NCBI GenBank assembly: GCA_027943745.1
Contig: AP025763.1
Coordinates: 124,001-188,000, forward strand
DNA: 64,000 nucleotides
Source of the DNA: Neptuniibacter victor
GTDB taxonomy: Bacteria > Pseudomonadota > Gammaproteobacteria > Pseudomonadales > Balneatricaceae
Reading direction: 5' to 3'
In this document: in pieces, positions 45,549-55,123 of the stretch
How positions within the stretch are numbered: the stretch's first letter is position 1
Layout of the letters: each line of letters starts with the position of its first letter
Program-made: the position numbers and the translations under genes
The notes under the pieces: generated by a model
The model's database searches: none
Told to the model about the DNA's origin: nothing
The model's input: only the letters and a program-made list of their open reading frames with translations

Positions 45549-48158
45549 ATGAGCAAAAGAATTATGTTGCGTTTTTTCCTTATTTTTATCGTTGCTACTG
45601 CATTATTAATACACAATCTCCCCTATTTCGTGCGTGATCAAATTGTTATTTGGTTACTGGATAATGGCGCAGAAAGGGCAGAATTAACGGCACTTAAGGT
45701 TAATTGGTTACAAGGTAAGCTCGAAGTGAATGGCTTGCTTGTACAGGCCGAGGGGCGAACTGACCTAGTTCTCGAACAGGTCAGTGTTGATCTTGATTAT
45801 TCGTTGTTATCTGAAAAAAGAATCTTGCTATCAGACGTTGTGATTAAAGGTATTGAGGCAGGCGTTCATGAAAAGGGCACTAGCCTATGGTTGGGCCCAA
45901 TTGACCTTAATACATTGCAAGGCGATAAAAAAGAAGATCAAGAGGAAAAGCCAGTTGTCGAATCCTCCACCGATTGGAGCGTAGGTTTAAGCCAGTTAAG
46001 GTTGGCTGATATCAATTGGCGTACGGATCTTGCCGGCCAGAAGCATCACTTGCAGTTAAAAACAGGTCGTTTGGCCGATTTTTATCTTTGGGACCAAGAG
46101 CAGCCCGTCGCTATTGACCTTGATGGCGTCCTTAATGGTGCCCCTATCGTATTGGAGTCTAGCTCAACTCCTTTGCCTGAAGAGAAAAGCTCGGAAGTTG
46201 CAATCAAGCTGAACAATTTCCCGTTGCATAGTGTAACGGCTGTTTTCTTACCTAAATTACGTGCGCATGTAGATCTTGATTTAAAGATAAAAGCTAACAG
46301 CAATATCGGCAGTCATATTACTCAAGTTGCACAAAGTGGTTCTCTGCGTCTTCGTGATCTTAGCTATGAACAAGAGGGACTTCAGGTCACGCATAAAGCG
46401 CTCGCTTGGAATGGCTCGGTGAATTTGGCGTTAGCGGGGAACAAGCTGACCTCGTTAGTTACTGACGGTGAGCTTAAGTTAGCTGAGCTAGATCTGTTAC
46501 AGGATAGTAATGGCGTTCAGATTGATGACCTTAGATTGCGCTCAAACGTATCATTAAAGAATCTAAATCAGATCCAGATCTCAGACTTACAAATTGATGC
46601 GAATAAACTGAAGCTATTGCAGGGAAGGCAGCAAGTTAAAATAGCTAAGGTAGGGCTAGAAGGGACGGTTCAAAGTAAGGATATGAAAATTTGGCAGGCG
46701 GATCTACCAGGGCTGTCTGTGCATAACATTGACCTCTCGGTTGCTGGAAAAAATCTAATTTCGCTGGCTGCGCTGAAATTATCTAGCTTACATGCAAAAC
46801 ATACAGAACATATTAGTTTCTCAGAGGCTAATGTTAAGCAGCTTGCGGTACAGGGTGACGGTGGTGTCTTTACGCAATGGGGCGCTATCGGTGCACAAGG
46901 TGTTGTTTTTAATCAGTTAAAAGACCTCAGCATAGACAAGCTGTCACTCCGTGATAGCAAAACACGGGTGTTGTTATCTTCAAAAAGAGCCATGACTGAC
47001 GTTGATTGGTTGTTAGCCCAATTAAGCCCTCAGAACGATGATGTTAATGGGAAGGCTAAGAAGGCTGCACCTGCATCGCAACCGATAAGAGTTAAATTGG
47101 GCCAGATAGCGATAGATGGGCGTAATCCTATCTATGTAGTCGATAGAGGGGTAAAACCTGCCTTTAAAACGGAGCTTGATATTAATCGCCTTCGCTTGCG
47201 TAACCTTGATACCGGATCTAAAGGGAAAACCGCATTTGACCTTAAGGCAAAAAGTAAGTTTTCTACGATTGCTGCGAAAGGGGCGATAGAGCTATTTAGC
47301 GGTAATTACGGTGGTAATTGGGATGCGGATATTAAGGGCTTTGAACTGCCTCAAGTGAGTCCTTACTCACTGGAGTATACGGGCTATTATCTACAGAGTG
47401 GCCAATTAAGTCTGACGACCAAAGGCACGATTAAGAACCGTAAACTGGATGGTGAATCGGATATCCGTCTGAATAAACTTGAGGTTGAAGCACGTAATGG
47501 CGAACGAAGCGGCGAGTTTGATCAAAAGGTATCGATGCCATTAGGGACTGCCATTATGATCTTGCAAGATAATGACAATAATATCGATCTGCAGATTCCT
47601 TTAGATGGTTCTTTAGATGACCCTCAGTTTGGTTATCAGACTATTATTAACAAGTTGGCGGGGAAAGGCTTAAAGAATGCGGCGATGGGTTATTTAACCA
47701 AAGCGTTGCAGCCATTCGGTGCGCTTATCTCTATAGGTCAAATGATGATGGATGCGAATGAAAAGGGTTCATTTATCGAACTGCAACCTGTTTTCTTCGC
47801 GCCTGGACAATCAGCATTATCTGCTGAGTCTAAACAGTATATGGCTAAACTTGCGCAGATGATGACTGAGCGCCAAGGGATGAGGATGAATATTTGTGGC
47901 TTAGCGGTTGCTGGAGATAGGCCCGTTGTATGGGCGGGTATAGTGGAAGTTAACAAAAAGAGAAAGAAGCCCGTTGAGGACGATATCTTGTTACTGGAGC
48001 TGCAGCCTGCAATGCAGCAGTTGGCACAGGCTCGTAGTGATGCAGTCAAAGGGCAGTTATCTCAAAAGCAGAAAATAGATATTGAACGCTTATTTAGTTG
48101 CTATCCTAAAGTGGATCTTAAATCGAAGGAGAAACCACAGGTAAGCTTAGGGCTATGA
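45549..48158 (+). CDS. DUF748/AsmA-like large envelope protein
   Basis: An 869-residue protein from ATG 45549 (TTAGG before it), which puts one transmembrane helix at the N-terminus (about 6-24); upstream in-frame TTG 45426 and ATG 45456 are possible but without an RBS. The long periplasmic part has repeated beta-strand stretches of the AsmA/DUF748 type, and the C-terminal 120 residues (F-F-A-P-G-Q-S-A-L-S near 735) resemble an OmpA-like domain. Such proteins are thought to bridge the periplasm in lipid transport or envelope upkeep; this role is inference. The upstream region 45158-45548 shows no other gene. Confidence 0.75.
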   Translation: MSKRIMLRFFLIFIVATALLIHNLPYFVRDQIVIWLLDNGAERAELTALKVNWLQGKLEVNGLLVQAEGRTDLVLEQVSVDLDYSLLSEKRILLSDVVIKGIEAGVHEKGTSLWLGPIDLNTLQGDKKEDQEEKPVVESSTDWSVGLSQLRLADINWRTDLAGQKHHLQLKTGRLADFYLWDQEQPVAIDLDGVLNGAPIVLESSSTPLPEEKSSEVAIKLNNFPLHSVTAVFLPKLRAHVDLDLKIKANSNIGSHITQVAQSGSLRLRDLSYEQEGLQVTHKALAWNGSVNLALAGNKLTSLVTDGELKLAELDLLQDSNGVQIDDLRLRSNVSLKNLNQIQISDLQIDANKLKLLQGRQQVKIAKVGLEGTVQSKDMKIWQADLPGLSVHNIDLSVAGKNLISLAALKLSSLHAKHTEHISFSEANVKQLAVQGDGGVFTQWGAIGAQGVVFNQLKDLSIDKLSLRDSKTRVLLSSKRAMTDVDWLLAQLSPQNDDVNGKAKKAAPASQPIRVKLGQIAIDGRNPIYVVDRGVKPAFKTELDINRLRLRNLDTGSKGKTAFDLKAKSKFSTIAAKGAIELFSGNYGGNWDADIKGFELPQVSPYSLEYTGYYLQSGQLSLTTKGTIKNRKLDGESDIRLNKLEVEARNGERSGEFDQKVSMPLGTAIMILQDNDNNIDLQIPLDGSLDDPQFGYQTIINKLAGKGLKNAAMGYLTKALQPFGALISIGQMMMDANEKGSFIELQPVFFAPGQSALSAESKQYMAKLAQMMTERQGMRMNICGLAVAGDRPVVWAGIVEVNKKRKKPVEDDILLLELQPAMQQLAQARSDAVKGQLSQKQKIDIERLFSCYPKVDLKSKEKPQVSLGL

Positions 48159-48259
48159 GTTCAGTGTTTGACGTACATCAGGCTTAAACAGATCAATAAT
48201 CTATGCTGAGGCTAAGGTTTTATGTAGTATGAATATATTACAATTTTTTGATAAAAATT

Positions 48260-51200
48260 ATGAATCCTGTAGTACATGCTTTAGCGATAGTAATTTATTG
48301 CTGTAGACAGTTAGGAATCAAATTTGGACAAGGCTGTCTGCACCTCCATCGTAAATTTAGCGGTGGGGCATTACTGTGCCTCCTTATGTTGTGTTCATCG
48401 CCTAGTCATGCGAATTCTGACATCCTTTCTACTCCGAACTTCCAAGATGTTTTCAATGCCCATGGAAGTATCATGTTACTTATCGATCCGGCAACAGGGC
48501 GTATCAGTGATGCCAATCCTGCCGCTGTAAAGTTTTATGGCTTTCATGCGTTACGTCTTCGTTCAATGAGTATTCAACAGATCAATACGTTGACGCCAGA
48601 GCAGGTAAAACAAGAGCGCCTTCTCGCTGACTCCGAAGGACGAAATTATTTTATCTTTCGTCACCGTTTGGCTTCGGGCGAAGTGCGGACCGTGACCGTA
48701 AATTCTCACCCTTTCTCGTTTAATGGTAAGACTTTATTACTCTCCGTTATTAACGATATAACACCAGGACGGCATGATGAGCAGGCCAAATGGCATTATC
48801 AAAGCCGACTTGAGGATATGGTAGAGCAACAGATTACGGAGATCGAAGAGGTTCGCCAGCAAAAAGAGTGGATACTTTGGGGGGGGATCGCCTTTCAAAC
48901 TTTGATCATCATTGGTTTGGTTGTCAGTGTTCGTAGAGGGTTAAGTCTACGTAAAGAGCTATCCATTCAACAACAAAGTTTGACCAATATTATTTGGGGA
49001 ACCGATGTCGGCACCTGGGAGTGGAATGTACTGACCGGTGAGGCACATCTGAATGAGCGTTGGGCCGCTACGTTGGGTTATGCGCTTGATGAATTACAGC
49101 CAATTAGTATCGATACATGGTGGCAATATGTTCATCCTGACGATATCCCCCGATCAAAAAAAGCACTGCAACAGCATTTTGACGGCGCTAGTGATGCTTA
49201 CCAATGTGAAGTGAGAATGCGCCATAAACGAGGTCATTGGGTCTGGGTTCTTGATCGGGGGAAAGTGGTTACTTGGGGTGTTGATGGGCAGCCAGAGTGG
49301 GTGTCGGGTACCCATTCGGAGATAACCGAGCGCAAGATAGCAGAAGAGTCATTATTACAGGCGGCGAGTGTTTTTGAACATGCGAATGAAGGGATTATGA
49401 TTACTGACCCTGACGGCACGATTCAAAACGCAAATTTGGCGTTAAGTAATATTACCGGTTATGAGCGTGATGAGGTGATAGGCCAGAACCCGAAAGTATT
49501 TAGTTCTGGGTACCATGATGACGCTTATTTTGAATCTATGTGGAAAAGTTTAAATGAGCACGGTAACTGGACCAGTGAAATATGGAATCGACGAAAAGAT
49601 GGTGAGGTTTTTGCTGCGATTCAAACCGTAAGTGCAATCAAAGATGATGCTGGTAACTTACTGCGTTACGTCTCTCTTTTCTCGGACATCACCGCATTAA
49701 AAGAGCAGCAGCAACAGCTTGAAAAGGTTGCACATTATGATGCATTAACGGGTTTGCCAAACCGTGTGCTTTTATCAGATCGTATTCAGCAGGCGATGCT
49801 ACAAGCGCAGAGACATGAAACGCTGTTAGCGGTCGTTTTCTTCGACTTAGATGGTTTTAAAGAGGTTAATGATACTTATGGCCATAGTGTCGGTGATCGT
49901 TTATTAATTGAACTCGCCGAACGTAGTCAACACAGTCTACGTGAAGGTGATAGCTTAGCGAGGCTGGGTGGTGATGAATTCATTGCGGTGCTACAAGATC
50001 TTAATCATCCTGATGAGAGTTTGCCTGTCTTGGAACGACTGTTATCAGCGATATCAAAGCCGACCACTATTAACCAGATAGAGCTATCGGTTTCCGCTAG
50101 TATAGGTGTCACTTTTTTCCCTCAACAAGACAGTATTGACGCTGATCAGTTAATTCGTCAGGCCGATCAAGCGATGTATGTTGCAAAACAGAACGGCAAA
50201 AATTGTTTCCATGTTTTTGATACAGAGCATGACAGGTCAGTAAGAGGGCAGCGGGATCAACTCTCTCGTTTGCAAACTGCGCTGTCCGAAAATGAATTTG
50301 TTCTGTTTTACCAGCCTAAGGTTAATATGCGAACGGGGCAGGTTGTGGGTTGCGAAGCACTGATTCGGTGGCAGCATCCAGAGCAGGGGCTTCTGCCACC
50401 TATTGAGTTTCTTCCTATTATTGCCGGCGATGCGGCATTAGTCATCGCTGTTGGTGATTGGGTTATTTGCCAAGCACTACAACAGATAACTTTGTGGCGA
50501 GAGCAGGGTGTCAATCTGCCTGTCAGTGTCAATATTGATGGTTTGCATCTACAACGTCCTGACTTTGTTGATCGTTTAAAGCAACAGTTAGCACAATTTC
50601 CTCTTGTGAAGGCGGGCGATTTGGAGCTAGAGGTATTAGAAACGAGTGCGCTTGATGATATTAACCGCGTATCGTCAATTATTAATGAATGCCGAGATAT
50701 TGGTGTTAGCTTTGCGCTGGATGATTTTGGCACTGGCTATTCATCACTTACCTATTTGAAACAGCTCCCTGCTAGTTTACTGAAAATTGACCGAAGTTTT
50801 GTCTGTGACATGCTTGATGATCTTGAAGATCTTTCAATCTTGGAAGGTGTGTTGGGATTAGCGAATGCCTTTCGTTGTGAATCTATCGCGGAGGGTGTGG
50901 AATCTATTGAGCACGGAGAGATGTTGTTAATGATGGGGTGTGAGCTTGCACAAGGTTATATTATTGCAAAGCCTATGCCTGCTTTAGATATCCCGAAATT
51001 TTTAAGTAACTGGTTCCCATCTCCTTCATGGAAGGGCCGAGAAGCGATTAAGCGAGATGACCTGCCTTTCCTCTTTGCGCTAGTAGAACACAGAACGTGG
51101 TTGCGAGAACTGCTCTGTTTCTTTAATGGAAGCAGTAATGACTTCCCTCCTGAGATTAATAAGCATTGCCAGTTTGGACAATGGTTAAGTGGTATCGATG

Positions 51201-51385
51201 ATAGTCGTTACATTGATCATTTAGATCTACGTCAGATCCGTAGCCTGCATGAAGAGGTGCATCGCCAGTCAGTGGAGCTGATTGTGCAGAAGCAGGGAGA
51301 TAAAGCAGTTGATCCTGCGGGTTTAAAGCGATTTGAGGCTAATGTTGCGGAGCTTATTCGTTTGATGGAATCAGTATTACGTTGA
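48260..51385 (+). CDS. PAS-GGDEF-EAL-CZB cyclic-di-GMP protein
   Basis: A 1041-residue membrane protein. A signal/anchor (about 30-50) is followed by a periplasmic PAS-like domain (about 55-175), a transmembrane helix (about 205-225), two cytoplasmic PAS domains (about 235-360, 365-480), a GGDEF domain with intact R-L-G-G-D-E-F near 567-573, an EAL domain with E-A-L-I-R near 699, and a C-terminal CZB-type zinc-binding domain (about 940-1041) with H-R-T-W, C-Q-F-G-Q-W-L and L-H-E-E-V-H. Both catalytic signatures are present, so it may make or degrade cyclic-di-GMP. ATG 48260 is used; TTG 48248 has no better RBS. A cyclic-di-GMP riboswitch follows. Confidence 0.9.
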   Translation: MNPVVHALAIVIYCCRQLGIKFGQGCLHLHRKFSGGALLCLLMLCSSPSHANSDILSTPNFQDVFNAHGSIMLLIDPATGRISDANPAAVKFYGFHALRLRSMSIQQINTLTPEQVKQERLLADSEGRNYFIFRHRLASGEVRTVTVNSHPFSFNGKTLLLSVINDITPGRHDEQAKWHYQSRLEDMVEQQITEIEEVRQQKEWILWGGIAFQTLIIIGLVVSVRRGLSLRKELSIQQQSLTNIIWGTDVGTWEWNVLTGEAHLNERWAATLGYALDELQPISIDTWWQYVHPDDIPRSKKALQQHFDGASDAYQCEVRMRHKRGHWVWVLDRGKVVTWGVDGQPEWVSGTHSEITERKIAEESLLQAASVFEHANEGIMITDPDGTIQNANLALSNITGYERDEVIGQNPKVFSSGYHDDAYFESMWKSLNEHGNWTSEIWNRRKDGEVFAAIQTVSAIKDDAGNLLRYVSLFSDITALKEQQQQLEKVAHYDALTGLPNRVLLSDRIQQAMLQAQRHETLLAVVFFDLDGFKEVNDTYGHSVGDRLLIELAERSQHSLREGDSLARLGGDEFIAVLQDLNHPDESLPVLERLLSAISKPTTINQIELSVSASIGVTFFPQQDSIDADQLIRQADQAMYVAKQNGKNCFHVFDTEHDRSVRGQRDQLSRLQTALSENEFVLFYQPKVNMRTGQVVGCEALIRWQHPEQGLLPPIEFLPIIAGDAALVIAVGDWVICQALQQITLWREQGVNLPVSVNIDGLHLQRPDFVDRLKQQLAQFPLVKAGDLELEVLETSALDDINRVSSIINECRDIGVSFALDDFGTGYSSLTYLKQLPASLLKIDRSFVCDMLDDLEDLSILEGVLGLANAFRCESIAEGVESIEHGEMLLMMGCELAQGYIIAKPMPALDIPKFLSNWFPSPSWKGREAIKRDDLPFLFALVEHRTWLRELLCFFNGSSNDFPPEINKHCQFGQWLSGIDDSRYIDHLDLRQIRSLHEEVHRQSVELIVQKQGDKAVDPAGLKRFEANVAELIRLMESVLR

Positions 51386-51426
51386 TTTTGTTTAAAATAT
51401 GTACAGAAGTGCTATAGTTTCTAAAC

Positions 51427-51451
51427 AAACGCTCGTATAACACGGGCGTTT
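51427..51451 (+). terminator. Hairpin after the GGDEF-EAL gene
   Basis: AAACGCTCG / CGGGCGTTT (one G-U) around TATAACA. No T-run follows, so termination is doubtful; it may simply insulate the riboswitch transcript. Confidence 0.3.
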
Positions 51452-51459
51452 GAATGATG

Positions 51460-51609
51460 AGATCCTCTCTCGAAAAGGCAAAGCTTGAGTAATTGAGTGA
51501 CGCAAAGTCACGGGTCCTATTGGATATTTTAGGATCGCCGGACTACCTCAGGAGAGAAACGCACAGGGACTTTCGTACTTGAGGATCTTGCATTTTTAAT
51601 GCGGAGATC
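51460..51609 (+). promoter_or_regulatory. Cyclic-di-GMP-I (GEMM-I) riboswitch with translational expression platform
   Basis: The aptamer (51465-51556) shows the GEMM-I core in order: CGAAAAGGCAAA, GACGCAAAG, CACGGGTC, then CGCCGG-A-CTACC, with P1 CTCTCT/GGAGAG closing it. A 3' hairpin (51584-51609, 11 bp with one bulge) buries the ribosome site GGAG at 51603-51606. The 5' segment AGATCCTC (51460-51467) is complementary to GAGGATCT (51581-51588), overlapping both P1 and the hairpin. Ligand binding should form P1, release the hairpin and so block translation of the gene at 51613 (inferred OFF switch). Confidence 0.88.
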
Positions 51610-51612
51610 GTC

Positions 51613-51960
51613 ATGTTTATGAAACGTTTTAATCCATTCATTATGGCCATGCTTTTATGTGGCATTTTTCCGGTTCACGCAGAGTCATTATCTAAACCGT
51701 TGTCACTGAAAGTGGCGCTTCAAGGTAGCCACTCGTTTGCTTTATTTAAGCAGGCCACAGAGACAAATCCTGTTAGTTCCCTAGTCAATAATATGTTATT
51801 GCAACAGGAAAACGGGGAGCTTTCTGGAGGAGTACCTATCTCCTCTGCTGTGATAGTGAAAGATAAAAAGGCGGCGACAAAATCAAGTTATCAATCCCGT
51901 CAGCGCCGTTTCTATTTGAAGCTCCTGATGTTTGTTGGAGCTAAGTCAGAGGCCAATTAA
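51613..51960 (+). CDS. Small exported protein under riboswitch control
   Basis: 115 residues with a Sec signal peptide (hydrophobic F-I-M-A-M-L-L-C-G-I-F, cleavage near V-H-A-E at 22-23). The mature part of about 92 residues is polar, with a basic stretch (S-R-Q-R-R-F-Y-L-K-L-L-M-F) near the end that might associate with membranes. No family recognised. GGAG six bases before the ATG is sequestered by the riboswitch hairpin. The upstream cyclic-di-GMP gene and the riboswitch point to a role in surface, matrix or motility behaviour (inference). It ends seven bases before the convergent permease gene. Confidence 0.78.
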   Translation: MFMKRFNPFIMAMLLCGIFPVHAESLSKPLSLKVALQGSHSFALFKQATETNPVSSLVNNMLLQQENGELSGGVPISSAVIVKDKKAATKSSYQSRQRRFYLKLLMFVGAKSEAN

Positions 51961-51966
51961 CCTGTG

Positions 51967-54426
51967 TTATTTTGCAGTTAGCGTTCGGTAGCTCTTCTGT
52001 AGGCTCTGTTGCCGGTGGCTTAAGCTACTGATTATCATAAAGAGGAGGCTACTGAGTATTGGTAAAGCCCCCCATAAATAGGGGTGCACTACAGGATCTA
52101 ACTTTAAGAGTTGGTGGTGAATCGGCCATAGCGTTAGTTCGGTAATAAGGGCTGCGAATAGACCGCTTACGGCACCGATAAGTCCCATTTCTAATCTATC
52201 TAGTTGCTTACACTGGCGCTGGCTTGCGCCGAGTGTTTGTAGCAGCGCATTTTCATAACGACGCTGCTCTAACTCTTGAGTAAGAGTGACGTATAAAAGA
52301 ATGAGCCCCGCAGCGGTTGTTAGCAGCATTAATAAACTTGAAAGCAGGGAGAGTCGGCTGAGAAGCTGCTTTAGTTGATCCAGCACTTGTCGAACATCAA
52401 TGAGGGTTAGTGTCGGAAATTGCTTTATCAATTCTCGACTGACGGATGCGCTATTATCGCCTAAATGGAAGCTGGTTAAATAACTGGCTGAAAATCCTTC
52501 TAGCTGATCAGGCGAAAAAATAAAGTAGAAATTGGGTTGGAATGAATCCCAGCGTACACGGCGAAAGTTACTGATGGGCGCGCTTACCTCACGCCCTGCT
52601 ATGTTGAAACTGATTTCGTCTCCGAGTTCGAGGCCAAGCTCTTCGGCGACTTTCTCTTCTACCGAAACACTGATGCTTTGTCTCCATACACCTGCGGTTA
52701 GGACGTTGTGTGTGGGAATGCGGGTATTTGCTGTTATGTTTAGCTCGCGATTAAGGGAGGGATGGTCGCGCTGCTCCTTTGTGAGGGCTTCATCCAACGT
52801 TAGACCATTAACTTTACTTAAGCGACCACGATAAATTGGCCATAAAGGGTTATTCACATCATAGTTACGCAGTAAGGTTTCTACTTCATCTTTTTCCCAG
52901 TCTTGGATATTGATGAGAAAATGATTCGGTGTGTTCTCTGGTAACTGTGCTTGCCAACGGTCTAGTAGATCATTGAGTGCGATCAGATTGGTACTGAGAA
53001 GTGCAAAGAGTAGACAGATGACCGGTATCTGTATTCTATACCAGCGCTGCTGTTGCTGGACTCGGCTTAAAAGTAAATGGCCTAAACGGTGATAGGGCGC
53101 TAGCTTTTGAGCGATTGTTTTGCTCAAACATGAGCCTATCCAGCCTAATCCGCTGCCCAATACAAGTAGTGTAAGTGTCAAGCTTAATGTCAGTAGGACG
53201 TTGTTTAAATACCAGCTAGTGCAGCCTAGTAATATAATAATACCGATAAAGTAAGGCCATTTTTTACCCCAGTTTAGAGGGAGTTGTTGGCCTTGAAGAA
53301 GCTGAATCGGGTTGCTTTGCTGAAGTTGAAATAGTGAAGGCAGTCCTAAGCAGGCAAGAATGGCTACACCCAAAAGAGGGCCTGAGGCGTAAGTGATGAC
53401 TGATGCGCTAGGCACGGGTTGTGGAAGCAAACCTTGTAATAGGATTAGCCCTAAATGTTCCATTATTACTGCAAGTAGAATGCCTAGTAATGAGCAGAAA
53501 GCCCAGGCAAAACCGAGTTGATAGAGATATAGCTGTAATAACTGTTTATTACTAAGCCCTATACTTTTCAGCAATGCTGCTCGCTTATGTTGGCTTTGTG
53601 TAAAGCGCCTTAGGCTTAGAAATATTGTCATGGCCGATATAAGTAAGGCGAAGAGAGCGCCTAAGCGTAGATATGAAGATGCTTTTGTTAATGCACTATT
53701 TTGTTGGCTCTCTTCTGAGTCAATAGCACTTAGCTTTTCACCGGTCTTGAGGTTTTTCTTTAGCTCTGTTTTGAACTGCTTAAGCGAGGCGGGATCACCC
53801 GCAAAGAGTTGACGATAGCTTGCTCGAGCACCTGGCCCTAAAAGGCCAGTCGCTGTGAGTTGGGCGCGATTGATGATTAGTTGAGGGTTAAAGCTGATAA
53901 AGCCCCGTCCGCGGTCTGGTGCGGATTGAATAACGGCTGTTAACTTAAAGGAGGTATTGCCTAGTGTAATGTTATCGCCAAGGTCTAGGTTTAATCTATC
54001 TAACGTGCTTTGTTCCGCCCAAGCTTCTCCTATATTTGGAATAGGTTGTTCTTTGTGAGGACTAAGGTTTAAATCTCCCCGTGGATAAGGGGCATTGAGG
54101 GCTCTCACCGTCACTAGGAGGAAATTATCGCCACTATTGGCCATTGTGCCTAGCTGAATGACTTCGCTGCTAAGAAGACCCGCTTGTGTTGCTGCGGTTA
54201 TTGCTGATTGATCAATCGCTCTGCTACTACTCAGAACTAAATCTGCACCAAGTATGGCGCTACCTTGACGTAACAGTGTTCGTTCTATGCGTTCTCCTAG
54301 TACTGCCATGAGGCTTGCAATTGTAATCGCTAGGATGAGTGCGACAATCAGAGCCCGCCATTCGCTTAATTTTAAGCTACTAATACTTTGTTGCTTAGCT
54401 AAGCGGAAAGGTGTCGAGATGCTCAT
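51967..54426 (-). CDS. ybbP: FtsX-like ABC transporter permease (YbbP type)
   Basis: An 819-residue permease with about ten transmembrane helices: an N-terminal helix, a large periplasmic MacB-like domain (about 45-245), three helices (245-400), further helices, a second periplasmic domain (about 490-690) and a terminal three-helix FtsX block (about 695-810). ATG 54426 overlaps the ybbA stop in an ATGA arrangement, so the 54477 start is rejected. It pairs with YbbA to form a mechanotransmission-type ABC system of unproven substrate. Confidence 0.92.
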   Translation of the reverse strand: MSISTPFRLAKQQSISSLKLSEWRALIVALILAITIASLMAVLGERIERTLLRQGSAILGADLVLSSSRAIDQSAITAATQAGLLSSEVIQLGTMANSGDNFLLVTVRALNAPYPRGDLNLSPHKEQPIPNIGEAWAEQSTLDRLNLDLGDNITLGNTSFKLTAVIQSAPDRGRGFISFNPQLIINRAQLTATGLLGPGARASYRQLFAGDPASLKQFKTELKKNLKTGEKLSAIDSEESQQNSALTKASSYLRLGALFALLISAMTIFLSLRRFTQSQHKRAALLKSIGLSNKQLLQLYLYQLGFAWAFCSLLGILLAVIMEHLGLILLQGLLPQPVPSASVITYASGPLLGVAILACLGLPSLFQLQQSNPIQLLQGQQLPLNWGKKWPYFIGIIILLGCTSWYLNNVLLTLSLTLTLLVLGSGLGWIGSCLSKTIAQKLAPYHRLGHLLLSRVQQQQRWYRIQIPVICLLFALLSTNLIALNDLLDRWQAQLPENTPNHFLINIQDWEKDEVETLLRNYDVNNPLWPIYRGRLSKVNGLTLDEALTKEQRDHPSLNRELNITANTRIPTHNVLTAGVWRQSISVSVEEKVAEELGLELGDEISFNIAGREVSAPISNFRRVRWDSFQPNFYFIFSPDQLEGFSASYLTSFHLGDNSASVSRELIKQFPTLTLIDVRQVLDQLKQLLSRLSLLSSLLMLLTTAAGLILLYVTLTQELEQRRYENALLQTLGASQRQCKQLDRLEMGLIGAVSGLFAALITELTLWPIHHQLLKLDPVVHPYLWGALPILSSLLFMIISSLSHRQQSLQKSYRTLTAK

Positions 54427-55112
54427 GATGGTAACTCGGTTAGTTCGCCGTTGTGTAAACGTAAGGCTCGCTGACAACGTTTAGCTAAAGCATGATCATG
54501 AGTGATTAAGATTAAGGTTGTATCTTGTTCGCGGTTTAGGCTAAACAGTTGCTGTATAATCTGTTCACCGGTTTGTTCATCTAAGTTCCCAGTGGGCTCA
54601 TCTGCAAATAACAACGTGGGTTCTGTGGCAAAGCTACGGGCAATCGCAACCCGTTGTTGCTCCCCGCCAGAGAGTTCAGCCGGTTTGTGATGTAGACGCT
54701 CACCTAGTTCAACTTTCTTTAGCCATTGTGTCGCTTCATCTTCTGCCTTTGGGTGGTTACGGATTTGCAGGGGAAGCATTACGTTCTGTAGGGCGGTAAG
54801 ATCAGGAAGTAGATGGAATGCTTGGAAAACAAAACTGATATGTCGATTGCGGAACTCAGCACGCTGTGAATCATTAAGGTGCTCTAAATTGGTATTGTTA
54901 AGCAGTATTGAGCCGTCACTGGGTTGATCGAGCCCCGCTAGAATTGAAAGCAGTGATGATTTTCCGGTTCCTGAAGGTCCAACAATCGCAACGCTCTCGC
55001 CGCGGCGGATCTCTAAATTCAAATCTTTAAACAGATCGAGAGTGCCCGCTTGAGTCTTAAATTGTTTTGCGAGATGCTGGGCGCTAATAACTGTTTCTGT
55101 ATTCTGAACCAT
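54423..55112 (-). CDS. ybbA: ABC transporter ATP-binding protein YbbA
   Basis: A 229-residue ATPase of the LolD/MacB class with Walker A G-P-S-G-T-G-K-S near 41, signature L-S-G-G-E-Q-Q-R near 143 and Walker B L-L-F-A-D-E-P-T-G-N-L-D. It is translationally coupled to the permease. It is divergent from tesA with 11 bp between the start codons, the same arrangement as in E. coli. Confidence 0.94.
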   Translation of the reverse strand: MVQNTETVISAQHLAKQFKTQAGTLDLFKDLNLEIRRGESVAIVGPSGTGKSSLLSILAGLDQPSDGSILLNNTNLEHLNDSQRAEFRNRHISFVFQAFHLLPDLTALQNVMLPLQIRNHPKAEDEATQWLKKVELGERLHHKPAELSGGEQQRVAIARSFATEPTLLFADEPTGNLDEQTGEQIIQQLFSLNREQDTTLILITHDHALAKRCQRALRLHNGELTELPS

Positions 55113-55123
55113 TAGGTGTCCTT

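Noticed and set aside
51560-51580. A second, tandem cyclic-di-GMP aptamer suggested by ACGCACAGGG
   Set aside because: This string resembles the 5' edge of the Vc2 aptamer, but the GCAAA, GACGCAAAG and GCCGG blocks do not follow.
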